Origin: JBLIAZ01 sp047632015
GTDB lineage: Bacteria; Bacteroidota; Bacteroidia; Flavobacteriales_C; GCA-002722245
NCBI GenBank assembly: GCA_047632015.1
Contig: JBLIBC010000033.1
Coordinates: 1 to 15,063 of the forward strand
DNA: 15,063 bases
Direction: 5' to 3'
Shown one piece after another: positions 1-7,799 of this stretch (position 1 is its first letter; each line of letters begins with the position of its first letter). The notes beneath the pieces are model-generated. The model ran no database searches and was not told where the DNA came from. It was given only the letters and a program-made list of their open reading frames with translations. The position numbers were made by a program, and so were the translations under genes.

Positions 1-833
1 CTTGGAAAAAAAATAGCTTTCGAAATAGCCGAGACTACATGCTTTATAACACTTGGGTTTTGCTCACCTGATCCATTTCCCTGGCTTTTAGTCCACGATT
101 GAAACAAATCAATCAATGATGTGGTGCTATGTATGGATTGTCCTACTGCTTGCTTAAAAAAAGGTTTAGCATCATTGTAATCTTTAAATTTAACTAAGTT
201 TTCACTTATTGTATTTTCAAGATTTTTTATGAATTCATTCATTGCTTTAGCAGGACTTAATTCGAAAGTGTTTTTGTATTCGCCGAGCAAAACAGGGTCA
301 CAGTATTTTATCCATACATCAGAGTTTCCTTTAAAATGGTTTTGATAATTTATGGTGACTGGAATCACATGTACCTCTAGGTTGAAATCATGCTCATCTT
401 CGGCTTGAAAAGCCAAACGAGCGATACCCTTTTTAAAAGAGGCTAATTGATAATTTGCTTTGCTTTCTCCCTCAGGGAAAATTAATACTGGTTTTCTGGC
501 AGCTAAATGTTGGACGCATTTTTCAAATGTCTTACGATTGAATTCGGCCATGTTTCTTCTTTTGTCCTTTCCTCGTGAAATAGGAATAAGGTAAAGTTTT
601 TTAAAAATCCAATTAATTACTTTGCCTCTGAAAACGTCGGAACGGACAAGGAAATAGGTATTCTTTCTCATTAAATATGCAACCAAAGTAGCATCTAATA
701 ACGTGTTTTGATGATTTACAGCAAAAATAATTGGTTTGTCTTTTGGAACTTTGCTAATACCTTCAATGTGGATTTTGTTAAAAAACAAAGGAAAGTAAAT
801 CCTTAATGTGTATTTGATAGTACGGTATAGCAT
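1..833 (-). CDS. PlsC-superfamily lysophospholipid/glycerol-phosphate acyltransferase, C-terminus outside window
   Basis: Reading from an ATG at 833 down to the window edge gives 277 codons with no stop, so the C-terminus is missing. The product should transfer a fatty acyl group to a glycerol-phosphate or lysophospholipid at the inner membrane. Visible acyltransferase blocks are NHQNTLLD at residues 40-47 (His41 and Asp47, the H-x5-D form typical of the GPAT/DHAPAT-like branch rather than H-x4-D), ISRGKDKRRN near 85-94 (block II), FPEG at 119-122 (block III) and VIPVTINY near 157-164 (block IV). The N-terminus carries a hydrophobic patch, IYFPLFF. The exact acceptor cannot be told from sequence. 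The gene is divergent from the reductase at 939, with a 105-base gap. A CAAAGTCA box at 851-858 (TGACTTTG on the minus strand) is only a weak promoter candidate. The family call is secure; the substrate is not. Confidence 0.88.
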   Translation of the reverse strand, partial: MLYRTIKYTLRIYFPLFFNKIHIEGISKVPKDKPIIFAVNHQNTLLDATLVAYLMRKNTYFLVRSDVFRGKVINWIFKKLYLIPISRGKDKRRNMAEFNRKTFEKCVQHLAARKPVLIFPEGESKANYQLASFKKGIARLAFQAEDEHDFNLEVHVIPVTINYQNHFKGNSDVWIKYCDPVLLGEYKNTFELSPAKAMNEFIKNLENTISENLVKFKDYNDAKPFFKQAVGQSIHSTTSLIDLFQSWTKSQGNGSGEQNPSVIKHVVSAISKAIFFP

Positions 834-938
834 CAATAATTATAAAATAACAAAGTCAGGTTCAAAAAACACTTCAATTTTTATGATTTTTAGTGAATTT
901 ATTGGGACTTTTACCATGCATATTTCAAAACTCCAAAC

Positions 939-1991
939 ATGTTTCATTCGTTAAAAGTAAGTAAAATAGTAAAAGAGACAGAGAACGCAGTTAGTATTCT
1001 TTTTCATCTAGACGACAATCAACGAGATACTTTCAAATTTAAAGCTGGACAATTTTTAACACTTAAAAAGGATATTAATGGACAAGATGTAAGGAGATCT
1101 TATTCTTTGTGTTCCTCACCAAAATCTGGAGAATTAAAAGTGGCTATTAAAAAAATTCCAAATGGGGTATTTTCAAGTTATGCTGTTGACCAGTTGAAAC
1201 AAGGAGACGAACTAGAAGTAGGTGTTCCAGCTGGAAAGTTTACTATTGATTGTAAAAGTGACAACGAAAAGAAATATGTATTTGTCACCGCGGGAAGTGG
1301 TATTACGCCAAGTATCAGCATGCTTAAAACAATTTTAGTTGAAGAGCCATTAAGCACTGTTTATTTATTATACGGGAATAAAACAAAAGCTGAAACCATA
1401 TTTTTTAATGAGATAGAAAGTTTAAAAAGTGAATATTCAAATAGGCTAAATGTCAGTTATTTCTTAAGTCAGGAAAGTGGCGAAAATGAATTGACAACAG
1501 GTAGGGTTTCAGCAAAAAAAATTAATGATTCTTTTGAGGAGTGGGGTGGTGCTGCTGCTGTGGATGGGTTTTACATGTGTGGTCCTGGAGCGCTGATAGA
1601 CGAAGTAAAAAGCACTTTACTTGATAATAAAGTTTCAGAAGAACGAATTCATTTTGAATTATTTACAAGTAAGGCTAATAATGCTCAAAATACTGTGGAA
1701 GATGACAGTTTCGAAGTGTCCAAAGTAACTGTTACCATTGATGAGGTAGCTTATACTTTTGAAGTAAAAGCAGGCAAGAATATTTTAGCAGCAGGATTGG
1801 CTGCGGGAATTGACATTCCTTATTCCTGTCAAGGAGGAGTTTGTGGAAGTTGTGAATGCAATGTGACAGAAGGGAAAGTTGAGCTTAGCCAAAACATGAT
1901 ATTAAGCGATGAAGAGTTAGAGGAAGGTCAAGCGCTTGCTTGTCAGGCGATTCCAAAAACTGCTGAAGTGAAATTAACTTTTGAATATTAG
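939..1991 (+). CDS. PaaE-like NAD(P)H-dependent flavin/2Fe-2S oxidoreductase
   Basis: 350 residues, the usual length for the phenylacetyl-CoA epoxidase reductase PaaE and related ferredoxin-reductase proteins. The order is an N-terminal FAD domain with the flavin motif R53-S-Y55-S56, an NAD(P) domain containing GSGITPSISM and later YMCGPG, and a C-terminal plant-type ferredoxin domain. The 2Fe-2S ligands are Cys297, Cys302, Cys305 (C-x4-C-x2-C) and Cys335; an extra Cys307 follows directly. It should pass electrons from NAD(P)H through FAD to the iron-sulfur cluster and on to a partner oxygenase or other acceptor in the cytoplasm. No paaABCD genes lie nearby, so a role in phenylacetate breakdown cannot be claimed; Bacteroidota often carry such reductases alone. 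The start gives a normal FAD-domain N-terminus. No Shine-Dalgarno sequence is visible, as is usual in this phylum. Confidence 0.92.
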   Translation: MFHSLKVSKIVKETENAVSILFHLDDNQRDTFKFKAGQFLTLKKDINGQDVRRSYSLCSSPKSGELKVAIKKIPNGVFSSYAVDQLKQGDELEVGVPAGKFTIDCKSDNEKKYVFVTAGSGITPSISMLKTILVEEPLSTVYLLYGNKTKAETIFFNEIESLKSEYSNRLNVSYFLSQESGENELTTGRVSAKKINDSFEEWGGAAAVDGFYMCGPGALIDEVKSTLLDNKVSEERIHFELFTSKANNAQNTVEDDSFEVSKVTVTIDEVAYTFEVKAGKNILAAGLAAGIDIPYSCQGGVCGSCECNVTEGKVELSQNMILSDEELEEGQALACQAIPKTAEVKLTFEY

Positions 1992-2081
1992 TAAGTGTTC
2001 GAAAGTTAATTGCCGAAAATGGCTGATTCGTAGCAAGTGACCAATTATTGTTTATTTAGTTGTTTTTGAAAATTGGATTCA

Positions 2082-2113
2082 TTGTTCTTAATTAAGAATT
2101 TATATTAAATTTG
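2082..2113 (+). promoter_or_regulatory. Putative Bacteroidota promoter of the first Cys-rich lipoprotein gene
   Basis: TAAATTTG at 2106-2113 matches the Bacteroidota -7 consensus TAnnTTTG exactly. A TTG at 2082-2084, 21 bases upstream, is a plausible -33 element. Transcription would begin near 2119-2120, leaving a leader of about 17 bases before the ATG at 2137. This is a consensus match only. Confidence 0.5.
2085..2098. repeat. Perfect 14-bp palindrome between the -33 and -7 boxes
   Basis: TTCTTAATTAAGAA is its own reverse complement and lies inside the promoter spacer of the lipoprotein gene at 2137. Its place suits binding by a dimeric regulator. It is AT-rich and may be chance; no regulator gene lies nearby. 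Confidence 0.35.
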
Positions 2114-2136
2114 CGTCTAATTAAACAACTAAATTT

Positions 2137-2394
2137 ATGAAAAAATTACTTATCCTAGGAAGTGTTTTCGTTGCAGTAACGATGACTTCTTGTACTAAAG
2201 ACAGAGTTTGTTCTTGTACTTACGATTATTCTGGAACAGCTGTTAAAACTGAATCTACTATGAATTCAACTAAATCTGTTGCTGAAGCATATTGTTTAGA
2301 CGAAGGTTTAGAAATTGTTGAATACAAGGTTAATGGAGCTGTTGTAGTATTGGATACAGAAACTACTGAAGTAAATAACTGTACTTTAGATTGA
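2137..2394 (+). CDS. Small Cys-rich lipoprotein A
   Basis: 85 residues. A short basic N-terminus and hydrophobic stretch (residues 2-15) lead to a lipobox-like T-S-C ending at Cys19, so the mature protein should be lipid-anchored at a membrane facing the periplasm or surface. The mature part holds four more cysteines, at 25, 27, 53 and 82. The spacing from the lipid cysteine, +6, +8 and +34, is the same as in the minus-strand lipoprotein at 3331-3552, which argues for homology although overall identity is low. An S-C-S-C-T-like core (VCSCT) is shared. Function is unknown. The gene has its own promoter-like sequence upstream and a strong terminator directly downstream, so it is probably transcribed alone. 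A thioredoxin-like gene follows at 2457. Confidence 0.8.
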   Translation: MKKLLILGSVFVAVTMTSCTKDRVCSCTYDYSGTAVKTESTMNSTKSVAEAYCLDEGLEIVEYKVNGAVVVLDTETTEVNNCTLD

Positions 2395-2410
2395 GTTCTA
2401 ACTAAATAAG

Positions 2411-2441
2411 AAAAGCAACCTGTTTAGGTTGCTTTTTTTTT
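2411..2441 (+). terminator. Rho-independent terminator after lipoprotein A
   Basis: GCAACC at 2415-2420 pairs with GGTTGC at 2427-2432. The stem extends by the T2421-A2426 pair, leaving a GTTT loop, and outward through AAAA/TTTT. A run of nine T follows at 2433-2441. It lies 16 nt after the lipoprotein stop and ends 15 nt before the next ATG, so it separates the two genes or attenuates read-through into the second. Confidence 0.88.
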
Positions 2442-2456
2442 GTCAAAAAATATCTC

Positions 2457-3155
2457 ATGAAAACATATTACAAAATTCTATTGGTTATTATTTTGTTGGT
2501 TTGTACAATAATTTATTCAATTGATATTGTTAATTACAGTATAGACATCGTAAAAGTTGGTTGGTTGGTTAGTTTTTTGACGCCTAAGGTGTTAATTATA
2601 TTTCTTTCAGGAGTGCTATCGGTACTGGTTTACCGAATTATGTCATTGGGTAAGTTGAAGAGATTACTGACTGGTGCACTCGTGTTTTTTTTACCTATCG
2701 GTATTTATCTTATGGTTCACCCACCTTATGTTGAAGATTATGGAAAAAGAGGTGTTGAGGTAGCGGAGAAAAGTTTCCCTAATAATTCAATCATTCTACG
2801 TATCAATGAAACTCAACCACAATTTAACGGATTAATTTCTATTGCAAGTCCTGGTTGTGCGCATTGTATTAAGGCTACTTCTAAGATGTCTCGAATGTTA
2901 GCTAGAGATCCAAGCCTAGATTTAATTGTTTTTTTATATACTAAAAAACAAGAAAAATTGGACAAGTTTAGAGCAAAAGCTACAGCGGATAATTTACCTA
3001 TAGTAATGGTACCTGACGGCGATGATGCAATGATATTGTGCCAAGGTAGATTCCCTACCTTTTTATACATGAAAAATGGCGATATAATTCATATGTGGTC
3101 GAATGATCAATTTGGATATCCAGCATTTTCGTGGGTAGAAAATAAGCTAAATTAA
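2457..3155 (+). CDS. Membrane-anchored periplasmic thioredoxin-like protein
   Basis: 232 residues. Three predicted membrane segments lie near residues 6-22, 38-58 and 68-87. Lysine and arginine at the N-terminus and in the 60-70 loop predict that the region after residue 88 faces the periplasm. That soluble part has thioredoxin-fold marks: a redox motif Cys134-A-H-Cys137 after a beta-strand (LISIASPG), and a cis-Pro signature F-P200-T followed by the strands FLYMKNG and DIIHMW. It is probably a thiol-disulfide oxidoreductase; the membrane part plus C-terminal redox domain recalls Bacteroidota DoxX/thioredoxin-type fusions, but the membrane region here is shorter and I do not assign it to DoxX. 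It lies between two Cys-rich lipoprotein genes, which might be substrates (inference). No promoter box is seen in the 15 nt between the upstream terminator and the ATG, so expression may depend on read-through. Confidence 0.75.
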   Translation: MKTYYKILLVIILLVCTIIYSIDIVNYSIDIVKVGWLVSFLTPKVLIIFLSGVLSVLVYRIMSLGKLKRLLTGALVFFLPIGIYLMVHPPYVEDYGKRGVEVAEKSFPNNSIILRINETQPQFNGLISIASPGCAHCIKATSKMSRMLARDPSLDLIVFLYTKKQEKLDKFRAKATADNLPIVMVPDGDDAMILCQGRFPTFLYMKNGDIIHMWSNDQFGYPAFSWVENKLN

Positions 3156-3330
3156 GTATGTCCAGAGATTTTTGCCCAGTTAAAAGGAGCAAATCCATAT
3201 CGTATAACTAGCACTTGTAATTCAGGTGGGTGACAAAAAAAATCAAACGCCCCGAATTAATAAGCCCCTATTCGTGAGTATAAAAGTGGAAATCGTTCAC
3301 CAATACGTTTGATCAAGATTTTGATAAAAT

Positions 3331-3552
3331 TTAATTGTTTTTAAAAGAGCAGCTGTCATTTGTAAATAAAGCAATTTTGTGGCTTGCTTCACAGTCTTTT
3401 TCAGCGCCTTTCGCCTGTTCCTTTGTCAAGTCCTCCCAGTCGGTTGACAAACCTGTGGCGCCAGCAGTACAAGAGCAAGAATAACTTTTTCCGCATGATA
3501 AGGAGGAGATAATCACAACTGCCCCGACAATTAAAAAGTGCATTTTTTTCAT
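3331..3552 (-). CDS. Small Cys-rich lipoprotein B, likely paralogue of lipoprotein A
   Basis: 73 residues. An MKK start and hydrophobic signal end in the lipobox S-L-S-C20. Further cysteines lie at 26, 28, 54 and 68. The first four cysteines keep exactly the spacing of the plus-strand lipoprotein at 2137-2394 (C-x5-C-x-C-x25-C). The C-terminal D-S-C-S-F ending resembles small cysteine-containing lipoproteins that are common and uncharacterised in Flavobacteriia (from memory of the family). The start is the first of two nearby Met codons (3552), which gives the usual MKK signal-peptide beginning. It converges with the thioredoxin-like gene across a 175-base spacer (3156-3330) in which I see no gene and no clear terminator, and it is divergent from the GT117 gene. 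Function unknown. Confidence 0.78.
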   Translation of the reverse strand: MKKMHFLIVGAVVIISSLSCGKSYSCSCTAGATGLSTDWEDLTKEQAKGAEKDCEASHKIALFTNDSCSFKNN

Positions 3553-3651
3553 CTCTGAAATTTATTTGAAGCAAGGTAAGGTAAAAAAGCAAGAATTAAA
3601 AGAGTCGCTGAGAATTGTAAAATTTTAAACTTTATTAAGGTAACAATTTCC

Positions 3652-3659
3652 TACATTCG
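3652..3659 (+). promoter_or_regulatory. Putative -7 promoter box of the GT117 gene
   Basis: TACATTCG fits the TAnnTTTG/TAnnTTCG-type -7 box and would give a leader of about 55 bases before the ATG at 3721. No good TTG lies at the -33 distance, so the call is tentative. The 168-base divergent spacer 3553-3720 otherwise shows nothing recognisable. Confidence 0.35.
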
Positions 3660-3720
3660 CTAAAATATTTTGACTTAAAAGAAGTTAGGTTAATCAATTA
3701 CAGCAAAGCAAATTACAATA

Positions 3721-6700
3721 ATGAATAATAAGTACAAATATCTAAATAATGTGACTGGATGGATGGTATGGCTTTTTGCTACCATTATTTACGTGATGAC
3801 CATGGAATCAAGCGCTAGTTTTTGGGACTGTGGTGAATTTATTTCCTCGGCATTTAAGCAGCAAGTAGGTCACCCTCCTGGAGCACCTTTGTGGTTAATG
3901 ATAGCAAGAATTTTTTCTTTGTTTGCTGGTGACAACGTGGAAAACGTAGCAGTCATGGTTAACTTGTTTTCCGCACTTTGTTCCTCGTTTTCTATTTTGT
4001 TTTTGTTCTGGACCATAACAGGGTTAGCTAAAAAGATAGCTAATAAAACAGGTGATCTTGATGCTGGAAAAACATTAGCTATTTTAGGAAGTGGAGTAGT
4101 AGGAGCAGCAGCTTATACATTTAGTGATTCATTTTGGTTTTCGGCAGTTGAAGGAGAAGTGTACGCAGCCTCCTCATTTACCACAGCTTTAGTGTTTTGG
4201 CTGTTAGTCAAATGGGAAGCGATGGCTGACCAAAAGTATGCCGACAGGTACTTAATTATAGTAGCCTATGTGATGGGATTATCCATTGGAGTGCATATTT
4301 TGAATTTACTTGCAATACCTGCCTTAGTTTACATTTACTATTTTAAAAGATTCAAAACCTCCACAAAAGGCATCATATACGCAGGTGTATTGGGTGTGGT
4401 AATATTGGGTGTTGTCCAAGCTGTCATAATTTCTACGATGGTAAAAATGGCATCAAAATTCGAGGTGTTTTTCACTAACGACCTGAGGATGCCTTTTGAT
4501 ACTGGGATGTGGATATACTTCTTGTTAATAGGAGGACTTCTTGTGTACGGAATTATTTACACTACTAAAAAACGCTTACCGAATTTTCAAAATGCTATTT
4601 ATGCTGTATTGGTAATTTTAATTGGTTATTCCTCTTTTGCGATGATTGTCATCCGTTCAGCCGCTAATCCTCCAATGGATGAGAACAATCCTGAAAACAT
4701 AGTTAATTTGTTGCCTTATCTAAATAGGGAACAATATGGTGATAGACCGTTAATGCGAGGACAATCGTTTAGCAGTGAATTGGATCATGAACAATCTTAT
4801 ACTGATGGGAATCCCGTTTATTATCAATCGACCAACAAAAAAGGTAAAGATGTGTATGAGGTGGCTGACGAACGAAAAAACCACAAACCAAAATACAGTA
4901 AAAAGTCAACGATGTATTTTCCTAGGATGTACAGTAGTCAGGCTCATCATGTCAGGTCATATAAAGCATGGACAAGTTTTAAGGGAAATAAAACAAGGGT
5001 AAAAGTAAAAACGAATGAAAATAGGAAAGGGTGGAAGAATAAGTGGATAAGGATGCCAACTATTAGTGAAAACATGGGCTTCTTTTTTAATTATCAAATT
5101 AATTTCATGTACTGGAGGTATTTCATGTGGAATTTTGCAGGAAGGCAAAATGACAAGCAGGGGCATGGATTAGGAAAGGATGCAGTACTTAATGGGAACT
5201 GGTTAACCGGTGTTGATTTCATTGATAATGAACATTTGGGTAATCAGAGCACCTTACCAGAATCTTTGAAGAAAAGTCCAGGGAGAAATACTTTTTACTT
5301 GCTGCCCTTCATACTTGGGTTAATAGGGATGGTGTTCCATTTTTCTAAAAGTTGGAAAGATGCAGGTGTGGTCATGTTGCTGTTTTTAATGACAGGACTA
5401 GCAATTGTCATTTATTTGAATCAAACCCCTACTCAACCAAGAGAACGTGATTATGCCTATGCCGGCTCCTTTTATGCGTTTGCCATTTGGATTGGATTGG
5501 GAGTACAAGCTTTGTTCTCTTTCATGACGAAACCATCTAAAGATGAATTAGATGAGGTAGAGGGGAAAGGGATAGAAGAAAAATTGAAAACTAACGGATT
5601 ATATGGTATATCACTGTCCTTGATGAGTTTGTTAGGTTTTGGAATTGCCTTTACAGCTGGAGGTATCCTTACTGTCGGCTATTCCTTCTTGTACATTGCA
5701 GGAGTAATAATAGCAGCAGTGCTGTTCTGTGTTTTTGTGGGCAGAATGATTTCAAGTAACGTTGGGAAAGCCTTGGTGGTAATCGCAATGACATTGTCTG
5801 TCCCTTATGTTATGGGGTCCGATGGTTGGGATGATCACAACCGAAACGACAAATATACTGCTCGAGATTTTGCGAAAAATTACCTTGCAACTTGCGAGCT
5901 CAATGCCATTATATTTACCAATGGTGACAACGATACGTTCCCATTATGGTATGTTCAAGATGTTGAAGGTTTTAGGACTGATGTACGAGTTGTAAATTTG
6001 AGTTTGTTAAACACGGACTGGTACATTGATCAAATGAAGAGGAAAGCATACCTCTCTGAGAAACTTCCTTTTTCATTAACGCAAGATCAATACCGTCAAG
6101 GCACAAGGGATTACGTATATATGGACAAGAGGTGGACTGGATACCAAGACCTTAAGACGGTGATGAACTTCATTAAATCCGATAAGAAAAGCACTAAATT
6201 GATGCTGAGTAATGGTGGAAGTATTGATTTCATACCAGCTGATTCCTTGTCTGTCAAAGTGGATAAACAAAAAGTGTTGGACAATGGAACTGTACTTCCT
6301 CAGTTTGCTGATCAAATACCTGAAAGTTTGGACTGGAGTATCCAAGGAGGTCATGTATTAAAGGCTAAGCTTATGATATTGGATTTGCTTGCAAACAATG
6401 ATTGGGAACGACCAATATATTTTGCAATTACAGTAGGTGATGATCATTATATGAATTTGGAAGAGTATTTTCAGTTGGAAGGGTTAGCTTATCGAGTAAC
6501 ACCGATTAAGCACCAACGGTCTCAGACGGGTGAAACTGGCTGGATTCATGTGAATAAAATGTACGATAACTTGATGAACAATTATACCTGGGGTAACATG
6601 GAAAAGCCAGGTGTATACATGGGCGAGCAAGTGCAAAGGATGAGCATGAATTACAGGAACAATTTTGCCAGATTAGCTAAAACATTGGTGACTGATTATG

Positions 6701-7068
6701 GTGATACTGTTAGAGCTGTCAATATTTTGGACAGGTGTATGGAAATCATGCCGGCTAGCAAAATTCCTTATAGTTTCTTTTCTATATACATGGGTGATGC
6801 ATATTACAAATGTGGAGAATTCGAAAAGGGAAATAAAATCATGTTCGATATTCTAGACAAGTACACGGAAGAAGCTATTTGGTTCATCGATTTGGAAGAC
6901 GACAAGCAAAAATTGGTGAACTCGGAATTGGAAAGAGCAAAACAAGCTATTCAATATGTTGGTTTTTTTGCTTCTAAGTTTCAGTTAACCGAAGTTACTG
7001 ACCAAGTTGGTAAATGCATGGAAGAGATTTCAGCTGCTTTAAAGCTTGAGGAAGACTTAAAGCGTTAA
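3721..7068 (+). CDS. DUF2723 / glycosyltransferase family 117 polytopic membrane protein
   Basis: 1115 residues, the usual size for this Bacteroidota family. The N-terminal DUF2723 domain shows the family hallmarks S-F-W-D36-C-G-E39-F and G-H51-P-P-G, in the first periplasmic loop after a membrane segment near 11-28. About ten more hydrophobic segments follow. A soluble insert from about residue 316 (NPPMDENNPEN) to 520 interrupts them, the TQPRERDYAYAGSFY motif lies at 571-585, and NGDNDTFPLWYV at 734-745 opens a large C-terminal periplasmic domain that ends in helical, TPR-like sequence. The family is related to PMT-type lipid-sugar-dependent glycosyltransferases, so transfer of a sugar from a lipid carrier to a protein or glycan on the periplasmic side is likely; the substrate is not known from sequence. 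The reading frame stays coding-like for 25 codons after the TAA stop (see findings). The CE4 deacetylase gene begins 62 nt downstream, probably in the same transcript. Confidence 0.92.
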   Translation: MNNKYKYLNNVTGWMVWLFATIIYVMTMESSASFWDCGEFISSAFKQQVGHPPGAPLWLMIARIFSLFAGDNVENVAVMVNLFSALCSSFSILFLFWTITGLAKKIANKTGDLDAGKTLAILGSGVVGAAAYTFSDSFWFSAVEGEVYAASSFTTALVFWLLVKWEAMADQKYADRYLIIVAYVMGLSIGVHILNLLAIPALVYIYYFKRFKTSTKGIIYAGVLGVVILGVVQAVIISTMVKMASKFEVFFTNDLRMPFDTGMWIYFLLIGGLLVYGIIYTTKKRLPNFQNAIYAVLVILIGYSSFAMIVIRSAANPPMDENNPENIVNLLPYLNREQYGDRPLMRGQSFSSELDHEQSYTDGNPVYYQSTNKKGKDVYEVADERKNHKPKYSKKSTMYFPRMYSSQAHHVRSYKAWTSFKGNKTRVKVKTNENRKGWKNKWIRMPTISENMGFFFNYQINFMYWRYFMWNFAGRQNDKQGHGLGKDAVLNGNWLTGVDFIDNEHLGNQSTLPESLKKSPGRNTFYLLPFILGLIGMVFHFSKSWKDAGVVMLLFLMTGLAIVIYLNQTPTQPRERDYAYAGSFYAFAIWIGLGVQALFSFMTKPSKDELDEVEGKGIEEKLKTNGLYGISLSLMSLLGFGIAFTAGGILTVGYSFLYIAGVIIAAVLFCVFVGRMISSNVGKALVVIAMTLSVPYVMGSDGWDDHNRNDKYTARDFAKNYLATCELNAIIFTNGDNDTFPLWYVQDVEGFRTDVRVVNLSLLNTDWYIDQMKRKAYLSEKLPFSLTQDQYRQGTRDYVYMDKRWTGYQDLKTVMNFIKSDKKSTKLMLSNGGSIDFIPADSLSVKVDKQKVLDNGTVLPQFADQIPESLDWSIQGGHVLKAKLMILDLLANNDWERPIYFAITVGDDHYMNLEEYFQLEGLAYRVTPIKHQRSQTGETGWIHVNKMYDNLMNNYTWGNMEKPGVYMGEQVQRMSMNYRNNFARLAKTLVTDYGDTVRAVNILDRCMEIMPASKIPYSFFSIYMGDAYYKCGEFEKGNKIMFDILDKYTEEAIWFIDLEDDKQKLVNSELERAKQAIQYVGFFASKFQLTEVTDQVGKCMEEISAALKLEEDLKR

Positions 7069-7130
7069 CTAAAGGCTGAGGAGTTAGCGAAGAAAATTTT
7101 AGAGAAACAGCAATGGGTGCCAATTAATAT

Positions 7131-7793
7131 ATGCCTACTTCCGTAAATTACTTTTATAAATCCAGGTGGTGGATGAAATTATTTTCACCTCATTTAATTT
7201 GGAGGATTGCTACCAGGGAAAAGGAGGTGTTTTTAACTTTTGACGATGGACCTAGTGATCCTATTACTACTAAAGTACTCTCGCTACTAAAAGAATTTGA
7301 CGCCAAAGCTACTTTTTTTTGTATTGGTAAAAACGTGGGCTATAATCCAGCCCTGTTTTCCGCAATTGTGAATGAAGGTCATTTAATTGGAAATCATACT
7401 TTTCATCACATAAATGGATGGAAGTGCAGTGGTGAAAGGTATGTAGCTTCGATCAATAGATGTGAGACCATTTTTGGTAGTTCTTTTTTTAGGCCACCTT
7501 TTGGTAAAATAACTTGGAAGCAAATTAGGCACATCAAGCACCGGTTTAAAATTGTGATGTGGACCATCTTAAGTGGGGATTTTGATAAGTCACTGAATAC
7601 TGCCGATATTCTTGCGGATCTTAAGCTTAATGTGAAAAAAGGTGATATCATCGTGTTTCACGACAATGCCAAAACAGCCGATCGCTTACTGGAGATATTG
7701 CCTCAGTTTTTAGCTTTTTTAAAACAGGAAGGATACAAATGCAGTGTTATTAGGGAGCCAAAAAAGTGGTATCACTTTAACTCTAAACCATAA
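7131..7793 (+). CDS. CE4 (NodB-type) polysaccharide deacetylase
   Basis: 220 residues, essentially one NodB domain. All five CE4 motifs are present: TFDDGPS with Asp38 (base) and Asp39 (metal ligand), the metal-binding H89-T-F-H-H93, R121-P-P-F-G, the W144/D150 segment (MWTILSGDFD), and the V-F-H177-D motif. It should remove acetyl groups from N-acetylated sugars in a metal-dependent reaction; whether the substrate is peptidoglycan, a surface polysaccharide or a lipid-linked sugar cannot be told. No clear signal peptide is seen, but residues 12-26 (RWWMKLFSPHLIWRI) are aromatic and amphipathic and may touch a membrane. Its closeness to the upstream GT117 gene suggests a shared glycan pathway (inference). 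It converges with the gene ending at 7800, with only 6 nt between the stop codons and no terminator visible. Confidence 0.93.
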   Translation: MPTSVNYFYKSRWWMKLFSPHLIWRIATREKEVFLTFDDGPSDPITTKVLSLLKEFDAKATFFCIGKNVGYNPALFSAIVNEGHLIGNHTFHHINGWKCSGERYVASINRCETIFGSSFFRPPFGKITWKQIRHIKHRFKIVMWTILSGDFDKSLNTADILADLKLNVKKGDIIVFHDNAKTADRLLEILPQFLAFLKQEGYKCSVIREPKKWYHFNSKP

Positions 7794-7799
7794 ATACTC

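Noticed and set aside
851..877. TGACTTTG box with upstream TTG on the minus strand as promoter of the acyltransferase gene
   Set aside because: The second base of the -7 box departs from consensus and the spacer is 16 bases, so it is too weak to list as a feature.
2022..2034. Small GCC...GGC hairpin after the reductase gene, considered as a terminator
   Set aside because: The stem is only 3 bp and no T-run follows it.
3242..3313. Inverted repeat ATCAAACG / CGTTTGAT in the spacer 3156-3330, considered as ends of a small mobile element
   Set aside because: The arms are only 8 bp, do not extend, and show no flanking target duplication or internal gene; chance is enough in a short AT-rich spacer.
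6076..6354. Minus-strand open frame of 92 codons inside the GT117 gene, and similar antisense frames elsewhere
   Set aside because: They lie opposite strongly supported coding sequence and their translations lack any family motif or signal peptide.
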